From Marsupella aquatica (lineage: Eukaryota > Marchantiophyta), in the NCBI GenBank assembly GCA_973895155.1, contig OZ316896.1, forward strand, positions 14,632,001 through 14,696,000: a stretch of DNA of 64,000 nucleotides, read 5' to 3'. This document shows, piece by piece, positions 32,201 through 43,920 of the stretch. Under the pieces are notes generated by a model, which did not search any database, was not told where the DNA came from, and saw only the letters and a program-made list of their open reading frames with translations. Every line of letters begins with the position of its first letter. The first letter of the stretch is position 1. Position numbers and translations under genes: made by a program.

Positions 32201-34290
32201 CAAGTTTCAATATCATAGACTTCTTCCTAGTCAATGTTTTGTTTATAGGACACCTATATATCACTAAAAAATATGAGCATGAGTAAGTTATGAGCATGAG
32301 TAGGTATACTTATCATCATATGGTTAATGCTGTACAGTTTTATTTAAAATAATTAAGTAGGGTAATAAATAACTCAGACACTCACTCATGATGTCCTACC
32401 CTCCATACATATAGTGGCCACACCAAGGATTGAAAAACCACTATTGTATAATTATCAAAATGATTAAGGTGGAAATTAAGGCGCCTCTCCCCAGTGAGTA
32501 CCCTTATGCTATCCATAGTTTCTTTGTGAGAGAGTAAAAAGAATGCCACAAATGTGTTGGAAATGTCATGTCTGTGGTCCCAACATCCTCCATAGTGTTT
32601 GCCTCAATCCGCACATCATCATTTTCTTTTCAATCTGCATTGTTGCTTTTGCTTCGGTCCTTCATTGTGTCCAATATTTGTGTAATGCAACTACTCTAGC
32701 TCTTGCTGGTTGCCGATTCAATCCCCCTTGAGAGTAAGATTTGTTTGTTCATATTTTGTTTTCATTTTCAATTGTCAGTCCTTAAACCATATCAAATCAT
32801 CCACACCGTTTGCAGGTCTTGGCTTTGGAGATATCGCTGGTACTATTCTTACTGTCCTGAGATTTCTGTTGTTTGTCTCAACTTGATCCATGGCCATAAA
32901 GAACTTGTGTTTAGTAATCTTATTTTCCTGCTACGTTGGCTACTTGGGGGAGGTGTGATGTGGAACCTGACCTGATCTGGACTACAATTTTGGAGCATTC
33001 CGTGTTTACAGTGCCTTCGCGACATTTATGTGTTAACTTTGAGCTTAACGATTCCTGTGAAAACTCGTAAGTCAATTTTAATCTTTGTCATGTTGCGATG
33101 TTAGGTTCTCATATCTTAGTTGTTGTTTGTTTGCACCAGTGCTCTTATGGATTGTTCATTGTTCTTCAGCTTTGATGTCATGATAGGGGTCGTGTTAAAA
33201 GGCTTTTCTAGGAGAGGGACAAAGCAAGAAGATGACAAACAACTTTGAATACCTATCCTATTCACAGACCATCTGGAAAGTCTTGTCATTACATCTGACT
33301 ATGTTGCTGCATTGATTATTGGTTGGATTATCAACGATGGAACACAATGATTTCCTGTAGCTTTTTATTTGCAATATACAGATTGAAAAGAACTCGTTTG
33401 AAGAATGACAATTGGATTGAACCCCCAACATCTTGTAAAGTTCTCCTGAAGTTTGCAATGTACAGGTTTGATAGCGCAACACAAGGAGTACTTTTGTTTG
33501 TCTTATTGCTGGATCTAGAACCGTTTGTACATTCTATTATATTATTCTTCTTGTCTCTACACTCAATCTTTATTGTTCAAAGCCATTCTCAACCTTTACC
33601 CTAAAGCCTAAATTCCATACTAGCAACCACGAACATGCCTTTTCCATGACTGACATTGAATCAAATTTTCCTGAGTTTTGCAAGCATGTGCGGGAATGCC
33701 ATTACCTCCTCAACCCCATAGTATGTGTTGAGGAATACTCACACATGGTTGCTTACAGTTGGTGTGCAAAAGAACCACACCAAAAAGATCTTTGGTTCAT
33801 AGCTATGTGGGTCAAGCTTGTAAATTGGTTGCAAGAGGAAAGCTCCTAGACATGTTGGAAGAAGCTATATGGAATACTTGGTAGTCAAAGGAAAAGAATT
33901 TCTTGGGATTCACTCCTAGATACCTATAGGTACAACTCAATGGAGATGCATCTGGAACTTTTACTACTTATTTGACTTAAGTTGTTTTGTCTTTTGCTTT
34001 GTAGAATGGACAATAATTTGCCTTGGAGCACAGCCACTATGATAGTGACTGATCTCGACCTTGGGACGCACCGGTTGAAGTTGAAGGATGGTTCTTCTGA
34101 AGAGTCCCAGATCATGAGTTTGCTAGAGGTTGAGTGGGACCAACCTTTATTGTTCAAAGCCATTAAAGACTATCAGAACTTCTAGATGTTTACTCTATGA
34201 CTTACTTCTAGGTTTATCATGCCACCTATTATGGACGAGGGCATAAAATTCATAAATAAATTATTAATTCTTGAAATAATGGAAGAATGT
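29290..34290. other. AT-rich intergenic DNA without a recognisable gene
   Basis: The longest frames are a 166-codon minus frame (30227-30727) and a 128-codon hydrophobic plus frame (31319-31705). Neither shows motifs I know. Around 33.6-34.2 kb the plus strand has peptides that look protein-like (HVRECHYLLNPIVCVEEYSH; later DLDLGTHRLKLKDGS) but are broken by stops. They may be a relic of a mobile-element gene that I cannot name. Confidence 0.35.
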
Positions 34291-34311
34291 GAACATTCCT
34301 AAATATTGCAT

Positions 34312-34632
34312 ATTGGAGTTACCTACATTATATAGGTAACTTGGTAACTTACCTGGAACCATGTCATAACATTTATGGTGTCATTGCTTGAGTTGTGTGG
34401 ATTCCTAAATATTGCATACAAGATTGCATATTGGAGTTACCTACATTATATAGGTAACTTGGTAACTTACCTGGAACCATGTCATAACATTTATGGTGTC
34501 ATTGCTTGAGTTGTGTGGATTCCTAAATATTGCATACAAGATTGCATATTGGAGTTACCTACATTATATAGGTAACTTGGTAACTTACCTGGAACCATGT
34601 CATAACATTTATGGTGTCATTGCTTGAGTTGG
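34312..34632 (+). repeat. 118-bp tandem repeat, nearly three identical copies
   Basis: Copies start at 34312, 34430 and 34548 with exactly 118 bases between them. By eye the first two are identical and the third is truncated. Each copy carries a 9-bp hairpin: AGTTACCTA, a 7-base loop, then TAGGTAACT. The identity points to a very recent duplication or an assembly-sensitive site. Confidence 0.95.
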
Positions 34633-34639
34633 GTGGATG

Positions 34640-35020
34640 CTCGCCTACTATATTGGGTTGAGGTGCATGCGAGGGTACACCAAATGGCTCCCTCCCTGGC
34701 CGGCCACTGCCTCTTGTAGTGTCTCTTGTGTGATCCCTACTTGCTCCACAGGTCCCTGTCTCCTCAACTCCTCAATGCAATCGCGTGACATGTCAAACAA
34801 CTAGTGAATAACGGTAGCATAGGTAGTATCTATCCCATCCTTTAGTAAGAGCCTCAACTCCTCCCACTCATCCCACCGCTTTGGTGAGACCCAAATTGGT
34901 GGGCTGGGCATCTGGTCTCATCCTCTTCCTGTACTCCTTGGGTACTTTGGTTTTGGAGGACCAATGCCCAGAGAAGGACGTTTACACCGTTCGCTTGGAA
35001 GCTCAAGAGGCTCCATCATT
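34640..35020 (-). pseudogene. Broken protein-like frame, family unknown
   Basis: Read on the minus strand this stretch gives a long protein-like sequence with two in-frame stops. It includes IWVSPKRWDEWEELRLLLKD and MSRDCIEELRRQGPVEQVG. Residue composition looks coding, but I see no start, splice sites or family. It could be the remains of a mobile-element accessory protein. No function is claimed. Confidence 0.3.
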
Positions 35021-36270
35021 GACAATAGTTACTGGAGAAGCTAATCTATTGCCTTAGAACTAAAATAAAGCGGGAAATAAAGAAGCACTTGATGGATGAG
35101 GTACAATAAAGACCAAATGCCAAGCCCCACCCGTTGGGTACTAAAATCTCAAGTGTCACAAAAATAAGGGGAGGGAAACAATGGAGGGGGAATTGCACAT
35201 ACTTCTTTGTGGACTCACCAAAATGAAAAAAACTGAAAAGTGGCAGTCCATTGAAGAGAGTGTGATGGCTTTACCCCCGCCTCCCACACCCCACAAGAAT
35301 GAGCCTCAATCTTTGAAATCTCCAATTCACTCTACATCTTTGGATCATGGGATCTGGCGGTAAAAAATTTGGACCCATGTACTACATACATTCTCCATAT
35401 TGTACTGTAGCTTATATGAGGTCTCTTAGTGCCCTACAATTTCAAATTTCAAAAGTCAAGCCAAGGAGTGGAACCTCACAGCCCTACTCCAACACCTTAG
35501 ACACAAGGGCAACCTCAGCTGTTACAGTGGGGTGAAAGTACATAATATGTATTCAAAAATTTTGCCCAAAGCTAGCCCAAATCTGCCCCGCTTCCTTCAC
35601 AGGTAGCTGCCCATGCAATGAAATTGCGGCAATTGTTTTCTAGGTATTTCTCACAGAATATTGCTCATTTTTTGATGTGGCTTTTTCTCAATCATAGATC
35701 TCAACTAGCTTTTTGAGCCATATATTGGAACGAACGGATGAGGGTAGGCAATAGGGGTGACGTAAATCGGACAGTTCAGGCAAGGCGCAGTGCGATTCTC
35801 GAAGCTCACTGGGCCCTAAAGATTTCTAAATGACCATTCCATGTTTAGGGTAATGACAGTTTGGTATGGGGTTACTAGTCTGTAACCTTGTGACCAGAAA
35901 GTGAAGAAATGCTGACTGGCAACATCAAAGAAAGTTTTCTGAGCTTTGTGGGAACTGGTTTTAGACTAGAACCCTAACCCAAGGAGTCATTATCACGAGT
36001 AATAAATACCCGGAAAAAAAATTATTGGGCAAGACTTTTTGGGCACAAGGTTATGAAAATGGTGGCACCTAGTGTGACCTTATTCCTGACGTGAATTACG
36101 CGGAGCATATTATACGAGGATTTGTGGGATTTGTGGTTGAAGGCTGGGAAAGTTTTCCGTAAGCTGGCCAGATGCATGATGCAGGGCCGGCGGGGATTCT
36201 CTTACACCTACTAACCCTGTATAGTCAGCCTTCTTTGTGCCTTCTCATCTTAGTTATGTCTTACAGTCCT
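35021..36270. other. Unassigned DNA upstream of the bL17 gene
   Basis: I see no gene. Short plus-strand frames at 35181-35535 have no recognisable motif. GC content rises towards 36200, where the bL17 promoter region begins. Confidence 0.4.
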
Positions 36271-36273
36271 GAC

Positions 36274-36420
36274 GCGTAAGGGCTTCTCTAACGGAGACGG
36301 ATAACCGTGGTTAGGGCGGACCTCTCGTTCGTAGTTCCAGTCCCCTGCCGCGTAAGGGCTTCTAACGGAGACGGATAACCGTGGTTAGGGCGGACCTCTC
36401 GTTCGTAGTTCCAGTCCCCC
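36274..36420 (+). repeat. Tandem duplication of 74-76 bp in the bL17 upstream region
   Basis: Copy 1 starts at 36274 and copy 2 at 36350. Both read GCGTAAGGGCTTCT, AACGGAGACGGATAACCGTG and GTTAGGGCGGACCTCTCGTT, and end in CAGTCCCC. The only clear difference is a CT insertion in copy 1. The duplication lies 290-440 bases before the start codon, so it doubles a piece of promoter or leader. Confidence 0.9.
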
Positions 36421-36440
36421 GTACTGGAGCATAGGTACAG

Positions 36441-36452
36441 GGTTTAGGGTTT
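36441..36452. promoter_or_regulatory. Telo-box motif upstream of bL17
   Basis: GGTTTAGGGTTT is the reverse complement of the plant telo-box AAACCCTAA(A). Telo-boxes are established promoter elements of plant ribosomal-protein and other translation-related genes. It sits about 260 bases before the bL17 start, directly after the tandem duplication. Confidence 0.6.
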
Positions 36453-36711
36453 GGAGGAGAAACCTCTCCCAGAATTTCATGGGCGCCCTACATTACGGGT
36501 ATCCTGATCGACTGCTCGAGGTCGAGAAGTGATTTCAACTGATATTCTGAGCGATGAGAAAACTTAGAAGGCGGATCGATTTGATTTGACTCTGTGACGG
36601 CAAACTGGGACGATCTGACGCACAAGTAATTGTTGTGGGAAGGAAGCTGGCAGCTCCTTTCCAATTCGCCAAGTTCTTCAGTGGAGGAGTAGGGAGTGCT
36701 GAGATCTCAAG

Positions 36712-38492
36712 ATGAAGCATCGAAACTCGTTTCGTAAGCTTGGACGGACGTCTTCACATCGATGGGCCCTGTTGAGGTGCGCACCGAGCTAACCGTTTGA
36801 TCATTTTCAGTTCTAGCTTGTCTTAGAAGTGGCCACTCGTGGCGATCTACTCTGAGCTGTCTCTTTCCTGCTTGCGGTACTTTGAAAGTCCAGTCGCAGA
36901 CAGCTTTAGCGTTGAACGTAGAGTCCGTATAGTTGCATTGATGTTGTCGTTCCTGTCTGCATTTCTCCCTGCAGGAATTTGGTAACAGAGTTGATCCGAC
37001 ATGAGAGAATTGAAACTACACTTCCCAAGGTGCGTTGGTCAGAACGCAGTTTGCTGCCGTGCTTGAACGTTTTCTTCCAATCACTAGCATACCTGCAAGA
37101 TCTGTGTCTGGTATGCTTTCATGGTGGCAAGTAGGCAACTCATCTGTGAGATTTCCGTACATCCCAGAGATGTTTAATGTGTGCATTTGAATGACGTTGC
37201 AGGCCAAAGAACTAAGGAGGGTTGCTGACAACATGGTGTCTTTAGGAAAGGAGGTGGTTTTTCCCATTTTTCTCTGTGCCGGATCTTTACAAGCTTTCTA
37301 TGCCTCGTGTGACCGTTGTCTTTATTTAATCATCTTCATCGCCCTGATGTGCATTGGAGTCTTGACCAGGAAGACGACGTAATGATCTTGAGCTCTGTGC
37401 TGAATTTCCTGATGCGATGCCAATTTGCAGGGTACTCTCGCTGCCCGAAGGCAAGCAGCTGGAGTTGTTCACGGAGATGAAATTCTGCACAAGCTCTTTA
37501 CGGAGCTTGCAGAGCGATACCAGTAAGCACTGATCGACTTGTATGATGTAACTTGACTTACGTTCCGCAGTTAAATCTTTATCCGTTATTCGTCGTTTTG
37601 GTATCATTTATCTAGCTGAGATATGACAATAAGCGGGAATTGGTGACATTGTAATGTCGATCATGTGACTTGAGTGCAAGATTATGAGCAGACCTCTGGT
37701 TTTCTTTTTATATATTTCTGTGGTGTGATACGATTTATGTCCTGTTCTTTACTAGAAGGATTCAGTAAATGCGCTCTGAGCGGATATTGTCATTAGAGTA
37801 TTGAGTGTCCCGTCCTCCAAAACTAGCAGTATTAATATGCTTTTTGCAATGACTTTTGCTGTTTAAGTCGGAGGCAGATGAAGTTTTCTCCACGAGTAGC
37901 AGCATTTATGCTTCTTGCTATGATTTTTGCTGATGTAGTTGGAGGAACATTTGTAATAACGCTCATAGTGTACATCACTGGAAGATGAGTGATCGGTTTG
38001 CATTTCGTAGGCATGCAGTTTTGCGTTTCGAAAGGTATCCAAATGCAAAACGGCGTGTAAGTTATGTACTGAAACTAGTTCTTGTCTATGCTGAAGACCT
38101 AGGAGTGGTGGATACACCCGAGTGTTGGCAACAAGGATAAGACAAGGGGACGCAGCTCCTCTGGCATATATAGAGTAAGTTTCTTTCAACAAACTAATGG
38201 AGCATCGGTCTTAAATTGCACTTTTCCTCCTGTGTTCGTGCAATGTCAGGGGTCTGGTCTCGTTGCAGTTGCAGTTGCAATGTCAGTCACTGATTCAATT
38301 TGGCGGTGGAGTTCTAATTATTGCAGATTTGTGGATCGTCCGAATGAGCTTCGTGAGGCAAAACCAGCTTTGACACCGCCACCTCCACGGGCTCCCTTAG
38401 CACCATGGCTTCACTCTAAATATTCACGAATCCTGATTCCTAAAGCTGCTGCTGCTGCTGCCGTGCCGACCAATACTCAAGACGCGTCCTAG
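36712..38492 (+). CDS. Ribosomal protein bL17, mitochondrial type
   Basis: Six exons (36712-36776, 36975-37029, 37203-37253, 37431-37522, 38097-38174, 38327-38492) join to 507 nt and 168 residues. The protein starts MKHRNSFRKLGRTSSHRWAL and continues with RHERIETTLPKAKELRRVAD, GTLAARRQAAGVVHGDEILH, SGGYTRVLATRIRQGDAAPL and AYIEFVDR. These are the conserved bL17 blocks of the bacterial-type large ribosomal subunit. The length, lack of a plastid transit peptide and the C-terminal extension after ELREAKP match the plant mitochondrial form. All junctions are GT-AG, and the frame is conserved at each. The tail has a run of Ala (KAAAAAAVP). No single long open frame covers it, so a simple ORF search misses it. 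Confidence 0.93.
37820..37957 (+). repeat. Imperfect 78-bp duplication within bL17 intron 4
   Basis: ACTAGCAGTATTAATATGCT, then TTTTGCAATGACTTTTGCTG and AAGTCGGAGG recur about 78 bases on as AGTAGCAGCATTTATGCTTC, TTGCTATGATTTTTGCTG and TAGTTGGAGG. Both copies are inside the intron 37523-38096. Confidence 0.7.
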
Positions 38493-41429
38493 CGTTGCAA
38501 TTGTAGCTCTGCTCTTAGAATTGCAAGGTTCCGAGGCACGAACTACCCTCTCTAGTAAATTGTAGCCTTACTTAGACCAACCAATTTTCTGCTATGATCT
38601 TCAGGTTTTTCGATTAGGTGGTAGCCCTTCCCTAAATACATCGTACTGAAGTGAGTTGATATGGGCGATGAACTACAGCTCCACATTTATACTTTGAATA
38701 GTTTTGGACGATGAGGACATGTTTGTGCGTCTGGATGACGAGGTGACCGGAACCTTTGCCATTTCCTTGTTATCTGGGACGAGATATATTGTCCCACACG
38801 ATATCGTGGCGTCTGGGTAGGTTGACTGCAGTTGCTCGAAGGCCCCTTGGCTCGGGAAGATGGATGGTTGATCAACCCCATACTGGGAAAGCCTTTACTG
38901 TATGAATAGAAAATGTATGAATAGAAAATCATCTGTTAGAAGGCGCAACCGTATCTGTTCTATTGGGCGCACGCATTCTGATTCACTTCTTCAAATCTGG
39001 GGATACATTTCTATCATCATTTTATCACGCTCAAGCCAGTCTTGAAAAGATTGAGATGTTTATATTTAGAAAGCGTCGATCATATGGAACTCATTTTATT
39101 CAGTGTGAGCTGACTGTTCAAACCTCAGTGAATCTACATATGGAAGCCGCTCTCACTTTCGAAGTGGATTACAGGAGCTATTAGTTCAGGGGAAATTTCT
39201 TCCATGACCTCTGCAACAAGGTGTTCTCCACAAGAAAAGTTGAATTCAGTCTAGCGCTGTCAGCGCCACGAATTTGGCCCATGAACACCTGATGGAAGTT
39301 AACAAATCGCCATTTGTCATGTCCTCAATCAAACCATTATCTAAAGTATAGGTGTGAGTGCGGTTCCAAGTAGGTTTGAATGTGCCTGGAAGGCTTTTAG
39401 GTCTTAATGTGCTTCCAAGAACCCTTGAGAGCTATAATTCCGCTCCTAAAACACTATGCAGAAGAGTTTCATCTGGTACATATTGTACTCCCATTTGGGT
39501 TCCAATGTACCCAGATCCATAGTTCTAGCATCCAGTAGGAGTACTTAGTAGAGTACTTAGTAGAGCCCCTATCATCTTCAAACCGTTCTTGGCACCTCGG
39601 AGTTAATTATTGAAACGGGGTAATGCAATATCAATCCCCCTTACAAATCAACGACCCCACTGAAACCACCCCTCTTGATTAAGGTGTGTGAATTTGTATA
39701 GTATCATCATGGAGTATGAACTAATGCTGGCTCATTGGGGGCTGAATAGCCTAGTGTTCATTTAACAATTCCTTTGGTCTCATTGCGGGTCAAGGTCAAA
39801 TACAGTAAATGCCTAATGTGCATTTAACAATTTCTTTGGTGTACCATCTACAACTATCATAAGGGATCCCATCTTTTTTAGTCCTTCGTCCCAATATAAA
39901 AAAGCTCTTAGGTGAGAAAGATCCATAGTCGTTAGATTCGAATAGCTGTTTTCTCTGACCATTGATGAAAAAAATGTGCACCCTTGACACATGTGTTTCC
40001 AGCTGCCCCACAAATGCCCTGGCCTGACTCCCTATGGGCTGGCCCTCCTTGCACAGTGCAACACAGGGCTCCCAATAGTTACTTTGAGCAGGTATCCTGC
40101 CTACAGGTGGGAAAACCTCTGTTTTTTTAAATAACTACGGTTCTTTTAGTGGTAGAGAGGTTTCAATTGGTCTCAACGTTAGGGCAGGACCATTATAGAG
40201 AACAAAAGTAAAAGACCACAAGCTCCTCTCTATTTGCCGACAGAAGTGCTAGCATGGTAATCAATTTGTGTGTTGGTAATAAGTCTTCAATTAAATGAAA
40301 CAATATTGGTTTGGAATTAGAGTCCTGGAATGACACATTTCAAGGACAAGTAAAGCCACATGTTCATGACAAAGAAGGTTTACCATAAATTAATCACACA
40401 TGGGTTACTCATCCCAAATAATGCCCTGTAGAGTGAGTCTTGGTTAACTCCTGCAGTAAAACATTAGGGGGTAAAAAATAGATGGTGAAATTGTCAAATG
40501 GGCATTTGACATTCACATCCCTTTGTCACTGAGAGAATGTTGAGCCGCATCTTCTGTTCACAAATCAAACCTCCTTCCCTTGTAACCTGGGAAATGTAAC
40601 TCTTTGTTAACCTCTGAAGTTAACTGTTCTCTCAGCTTGGGAGATTTAATTCTCAACCCAATCAGGGACAATCAGTGCATGAAACGGTTTAACAGGAGGT
40701 GTCAGATGGTCACATATGCCAAGTGGACAATTTCAACCCTAATCAGATATGGGGAACTGTTACATAAGGTTGAACCATTCCGAGTTTGCACTGAAGATTT
40801 TTCCTTCAATGAGATTGTATTCAGTGGAGACAAGTATTATATTCTCAGCCAAAAGAAATATGAATCACGAATAAAGTGAGACTTCTAAGCTAAAAAATGG
40901 GGTCTCTATCCAAACTTCACATGGGGAGGGGGGGGGGGGGGGGGCATCCATAACTGTTATTTGTATGAAAGTTGGATTTAGTTTATTACTACTACATATC
41001 CATGTTATCCTAGTTAAAGGGCACTATTCAATAGATCTATCTGAGCTCAGAAATATCAACTACAACATAGATGTCAGGATTTTCAGTTTGTCTACATGTA
41101 GGATTTAGGTTTTTTGGTTGTTGTTGTTGGGGACTTTGGGGACTGTCAAGCTTTTTGGCTGTTTCATATTCATTAAATATCCCTTTGTTTCCACTCTCTT
41201 TATTGGGTACGTTGCCTGCGGGATAGTGTCTCCCAGTTGGGAGACTTTCATTTTTTATTTTTTTTATTTTTTTTTGGGGGGGGGGGGCACAGTCTCCCAT
41301 TTGGCCTTCTGTTGTTTCTGGCAGTGCCATACATATTTTGCTCTTTTGCTCTATGTTTGGCCCTTTTTCTAGTACATCGTTGCTTTGAGTGATAAGAATG
41401 AAAACAACAGAAAAGGTTTTGATTACATT
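38493..41429. other. Intergenic DNA with poly-G tracts and a minor dispersed repeat
   Basis: No gene is recognised. A pure G run at about 40927-40944 and another at 41276-41287 stand out. A stretch at about 39875-39965 (CCTTCGTCCCAATATAAAA, then GATCCATAGTCGTTAGAT) resembles 55190-55250 (CCTTCGTCCCATTACAAAA, then GATCCACAACCATTAGAT), suggesting a dispersed element. Confidence 0.4.
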
Positions 41430-41693
41430 ACCACTAAAGATACTCTAATTCACCATAATTCCACTGTTTTTACTCTGTTTATGAATATGCCAAGGTTTCT
41501 ATATATGGTTAATCAACTTGGTGAACTTATAATCCATACATTACAATAGTGACAATATGATAAATTGGAAAGTGTTTATAAACATGGCAAGGTTTTTATA
41601 TATGGTTCACTTGATGTACTTATCGACCATATAATAAAACAGTGACAATATTAGAAATTGGAATATCTTTAGCGGCGAACTAATTAAAAGTTG
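41430..41693. mobile_element. Foldback element upstream of eL8
   Basis: The left end CCACTAAAGATACTCTAATT pairs with the right end, which read inward is CCGCTAAAGATATTCCAATT preceded by CAACTTTTAATTAG. The interior contains a partial direct duplication (ATGCCAAGGTTTCTATATAT and CATGGCAAGGTTTTTATATA). It shares the CCACTAAAG and AAGTTG ends with the element at 48861-49078, so the two are relatives. It ends about 180 bases before the eL8 start codon, inside the promoter. Confidence 0.65.
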
Positions 41694-41792
41694 AAACGAG
41701 AACATGTAAATGAACGTATCCAAGAACAACAGCCACTCTTGTTAATAAGAACAAAAATTTGATACAGTAGCGAGTGAGCACCCCGCTAGCCG

Positions 41793-41802
41793 AAACCCTA
41801 AA
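41793..41802 (+). promoter_or_regulatory. Telo-box upstream of eL8
   Basis: AAACCCTAAA matches the plant telo-box and lies about 70 bases before the eL8 start codon, a typical position for plant ribosomal protein genes. Confidence 0.7.
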
Positions 41803-41870
41803 GAGCAGGACAGCAGGTCGACTTGTTCTTTTCAGTTCTCGAGCCTAATCGATCGACTGGGGCTGGAGAA

Positions 41871-43920
41871 ATGGTGAGTACTGCGATTTCCTCCGCTATG
41901 CGCACTGGACCGTCGTCTGTATGCAGATTGCTTTCACCACCTTGTCAAGGCTGAAAGTGATGTGCTCGACATATTTTGTTAGAAGTTTTAACGCCATTAA
42001 TCGGTGGTTTTTCAAATTTTCTCGTGGATGAATGTCTTTCCTGCCAGTTTCGATTATTGTCACCTGTGAAATGACTCTTCTGCTGTTTACTTCAATTGCC
42101 AGCTTTTTTAGTGTTTCGGTTTGATTTCGAACTAGTGTGTACTCACAAAGTATCTAGAGGCTTTCGAACTGTGCGGGAGCCCCCCTTCCGCAATTTATGA
42201 GCTAGTATGACTCCTTTCGTGCTTACTCTGGAACTGGATTCCCGTTGTCACTGGATCATTGTCTTTTAGGCACCGAAGAGGGGAACCATCAAGACGCCTA
42301 TTCCTGCTCCGGCGGAGAAGAAGAAGGTAACACGTGCGAGGGACCGGGGAATTAAACTGATGGGTTCTTGGGCCTGACAATGTAAATAAGCTTGCAAGTC
42401 ATGTAAATATAAAATGCGTGAGATACAGAGGGCTGAGCCTGTGTTTGCTGAAGAGTCAATTCTGTTTGCAGTCGAGTGATGTTTGCTTTTTGGATCCTCG
42501 TTCCTCTTACTTGCTATCCTGCACAGGCTTTCGGTCAAAGTCCGATCTTACGGACCACATGCTGTTGTGATAGGACGCCGTAGGGCATTGAGGACCTTAC
42601 CGTTTCCTATCTATTGACAGGTTGTGGAGAAGGTGGTGAACCCTCTCTTTGAAAAGAGACCAAAGCAATTTGGTATTGGAGGAGCTCTTCCCCCAAAGCG
42701 AGACCTTCATCGATTTGTGAAATGGCCTAAGTATGTTCGCATTCAAAGACAACGCCGTGTCCTTAACCAACGGTTGAAGGTTCCACCTGCCCTTAACCAG
42801 TTCACTAAAACCCTTGACAAAAATCTTGGTGAGTCTTCCTATCTCTCTGAATATCAAGATTTCGGGTTTTCTTTCCATTTAAGGACCTGATTGGGCGAAA
42901 ATTAAATCACATGTATGTTGGTTTGTGATTAGGGCACTAGATATCTATTACATTATAGTGAAATTTTGAATGAAGCTGTCCTTATCCTCCGTGATTGACG
43001 AATGTCTTGTGTCTATGCTGTGTAGCTACCAGTCTGTTCAAATTACTCTTGAAGTACAGGCCCGAGGATAAGGCGGCCAAGAAGGAGAGACTCCTCAAGA
43101 AGGCTCAGGCTGAAGCAGATGGGAAGACTGTTGAAACCAAGAAGCCAGTTGTTGTGAAGTATGGCATCAATCACGTTACTTACCTTATCGAGCAAGTAAG
43201 TTCACGGAAAGTGTCTTTCTGTTCTGCCCCACTTCGTTCCCTGCATTGTATATGAAGTTAGAGAAAGAAAATATAAGACGAATGCATTTGACCATCTTCC
43301 TCGCTGTGTTTGTTCAGGGGAAGGCGCAACTTGTGGTCATTGCTCATGATGTGGACCCTATTGAGTTGGTTGTTTGGCTACCAGCATTGTGCCGCAAGAT
43401 GGGAGTGCCCTATGCTATTGTTAAGGGCAAGTCAAGATTGGGTCAAATTGTGCATAGTAAAACTGCCACAGCGTTGGCTTTAACGTCAGTGAAAAATGAG
43501 GACAAGCACGATTTCAGTAAGATTGTGGAGGCTGTGAAGGTATGAGTTCTGTTTTTAAAGTTAGATTCTGTGTCTTTCTTTGGTTGTCTACCTCGGATGC
43601 TGCTGTCAGATTATCCCCCACCTTGTCAGCTTGCTGTAGTTCTGCATGTGGAAACGTATGAGTCTCTGAGTAGTCCCTTTTTTCACCAACTCTTCGTGGC
43701 TGAAGAGTTGGTATGAGGTATCAGTCCTACGATTTGCACCTCATATCAAGTTGGAAGAGTTACTGACCTTGCTCGACTCACTGCGCAGGCCAACTTCAAT
43801 GATCGTTTTGATGAATACCGGAAACAGTGGGGTGGCGGCATCATGGGTGTGAAGTCGCAAGCCAAGACGAAGGCGAGGGAGCGTGTCCTTGCAAAGGAGG
43901 CAGCCCAGCGGGCAGCTTAG
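41871..43920 (+). CDS. RPL7A: 60S ribosomal protein eL8 (L7a)
   Basis: Six exons (41871-41873, 42270-42326, 42621-42828, 43026-43195, 43318-43539, 43789-43920) join to 792 nt and 263 residues. The first coding exon is only the ATG, spliced at ATG|GTGAGT to GCACCGAAG, giving MAPKRG. Conserved blocks follow: [74 protein letters not shown], the L7Ae-type RNA-binding core [20 protein letters not shown] and [18 protein letters not shown], and a C-terminal [13 protein letters not shown]. It is a component of the cytosolic large ribosomal subunit. All introns are GT-AG and phases agree. Confidence 0.97.
43685..43744 (+). other. Two adjacent hairpins in eL8 intron 5
   Basis: ACCAACTCTTC (43685-43695), a 6-base loop and GAAGAGTTGGT (43702-43712) form a perfect 11-bp stem. 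Directly after it, ATGAGGT (43713-43719) pairs with ACCTCAT (43738-43744). Introns of ribosomal protein genes often host snoRNAs, but I cannot see a convincing C/D or H/ACA box pair. Confidence 0.5.

Noticed and set aside
32680-32760. Possible tRNA because of GGTTGCCGATTCAATCCCCC
   Set aside because: Only a weak T-arm-like string is present; no acceptor, D-arm or anticodon arm can be folded around it.
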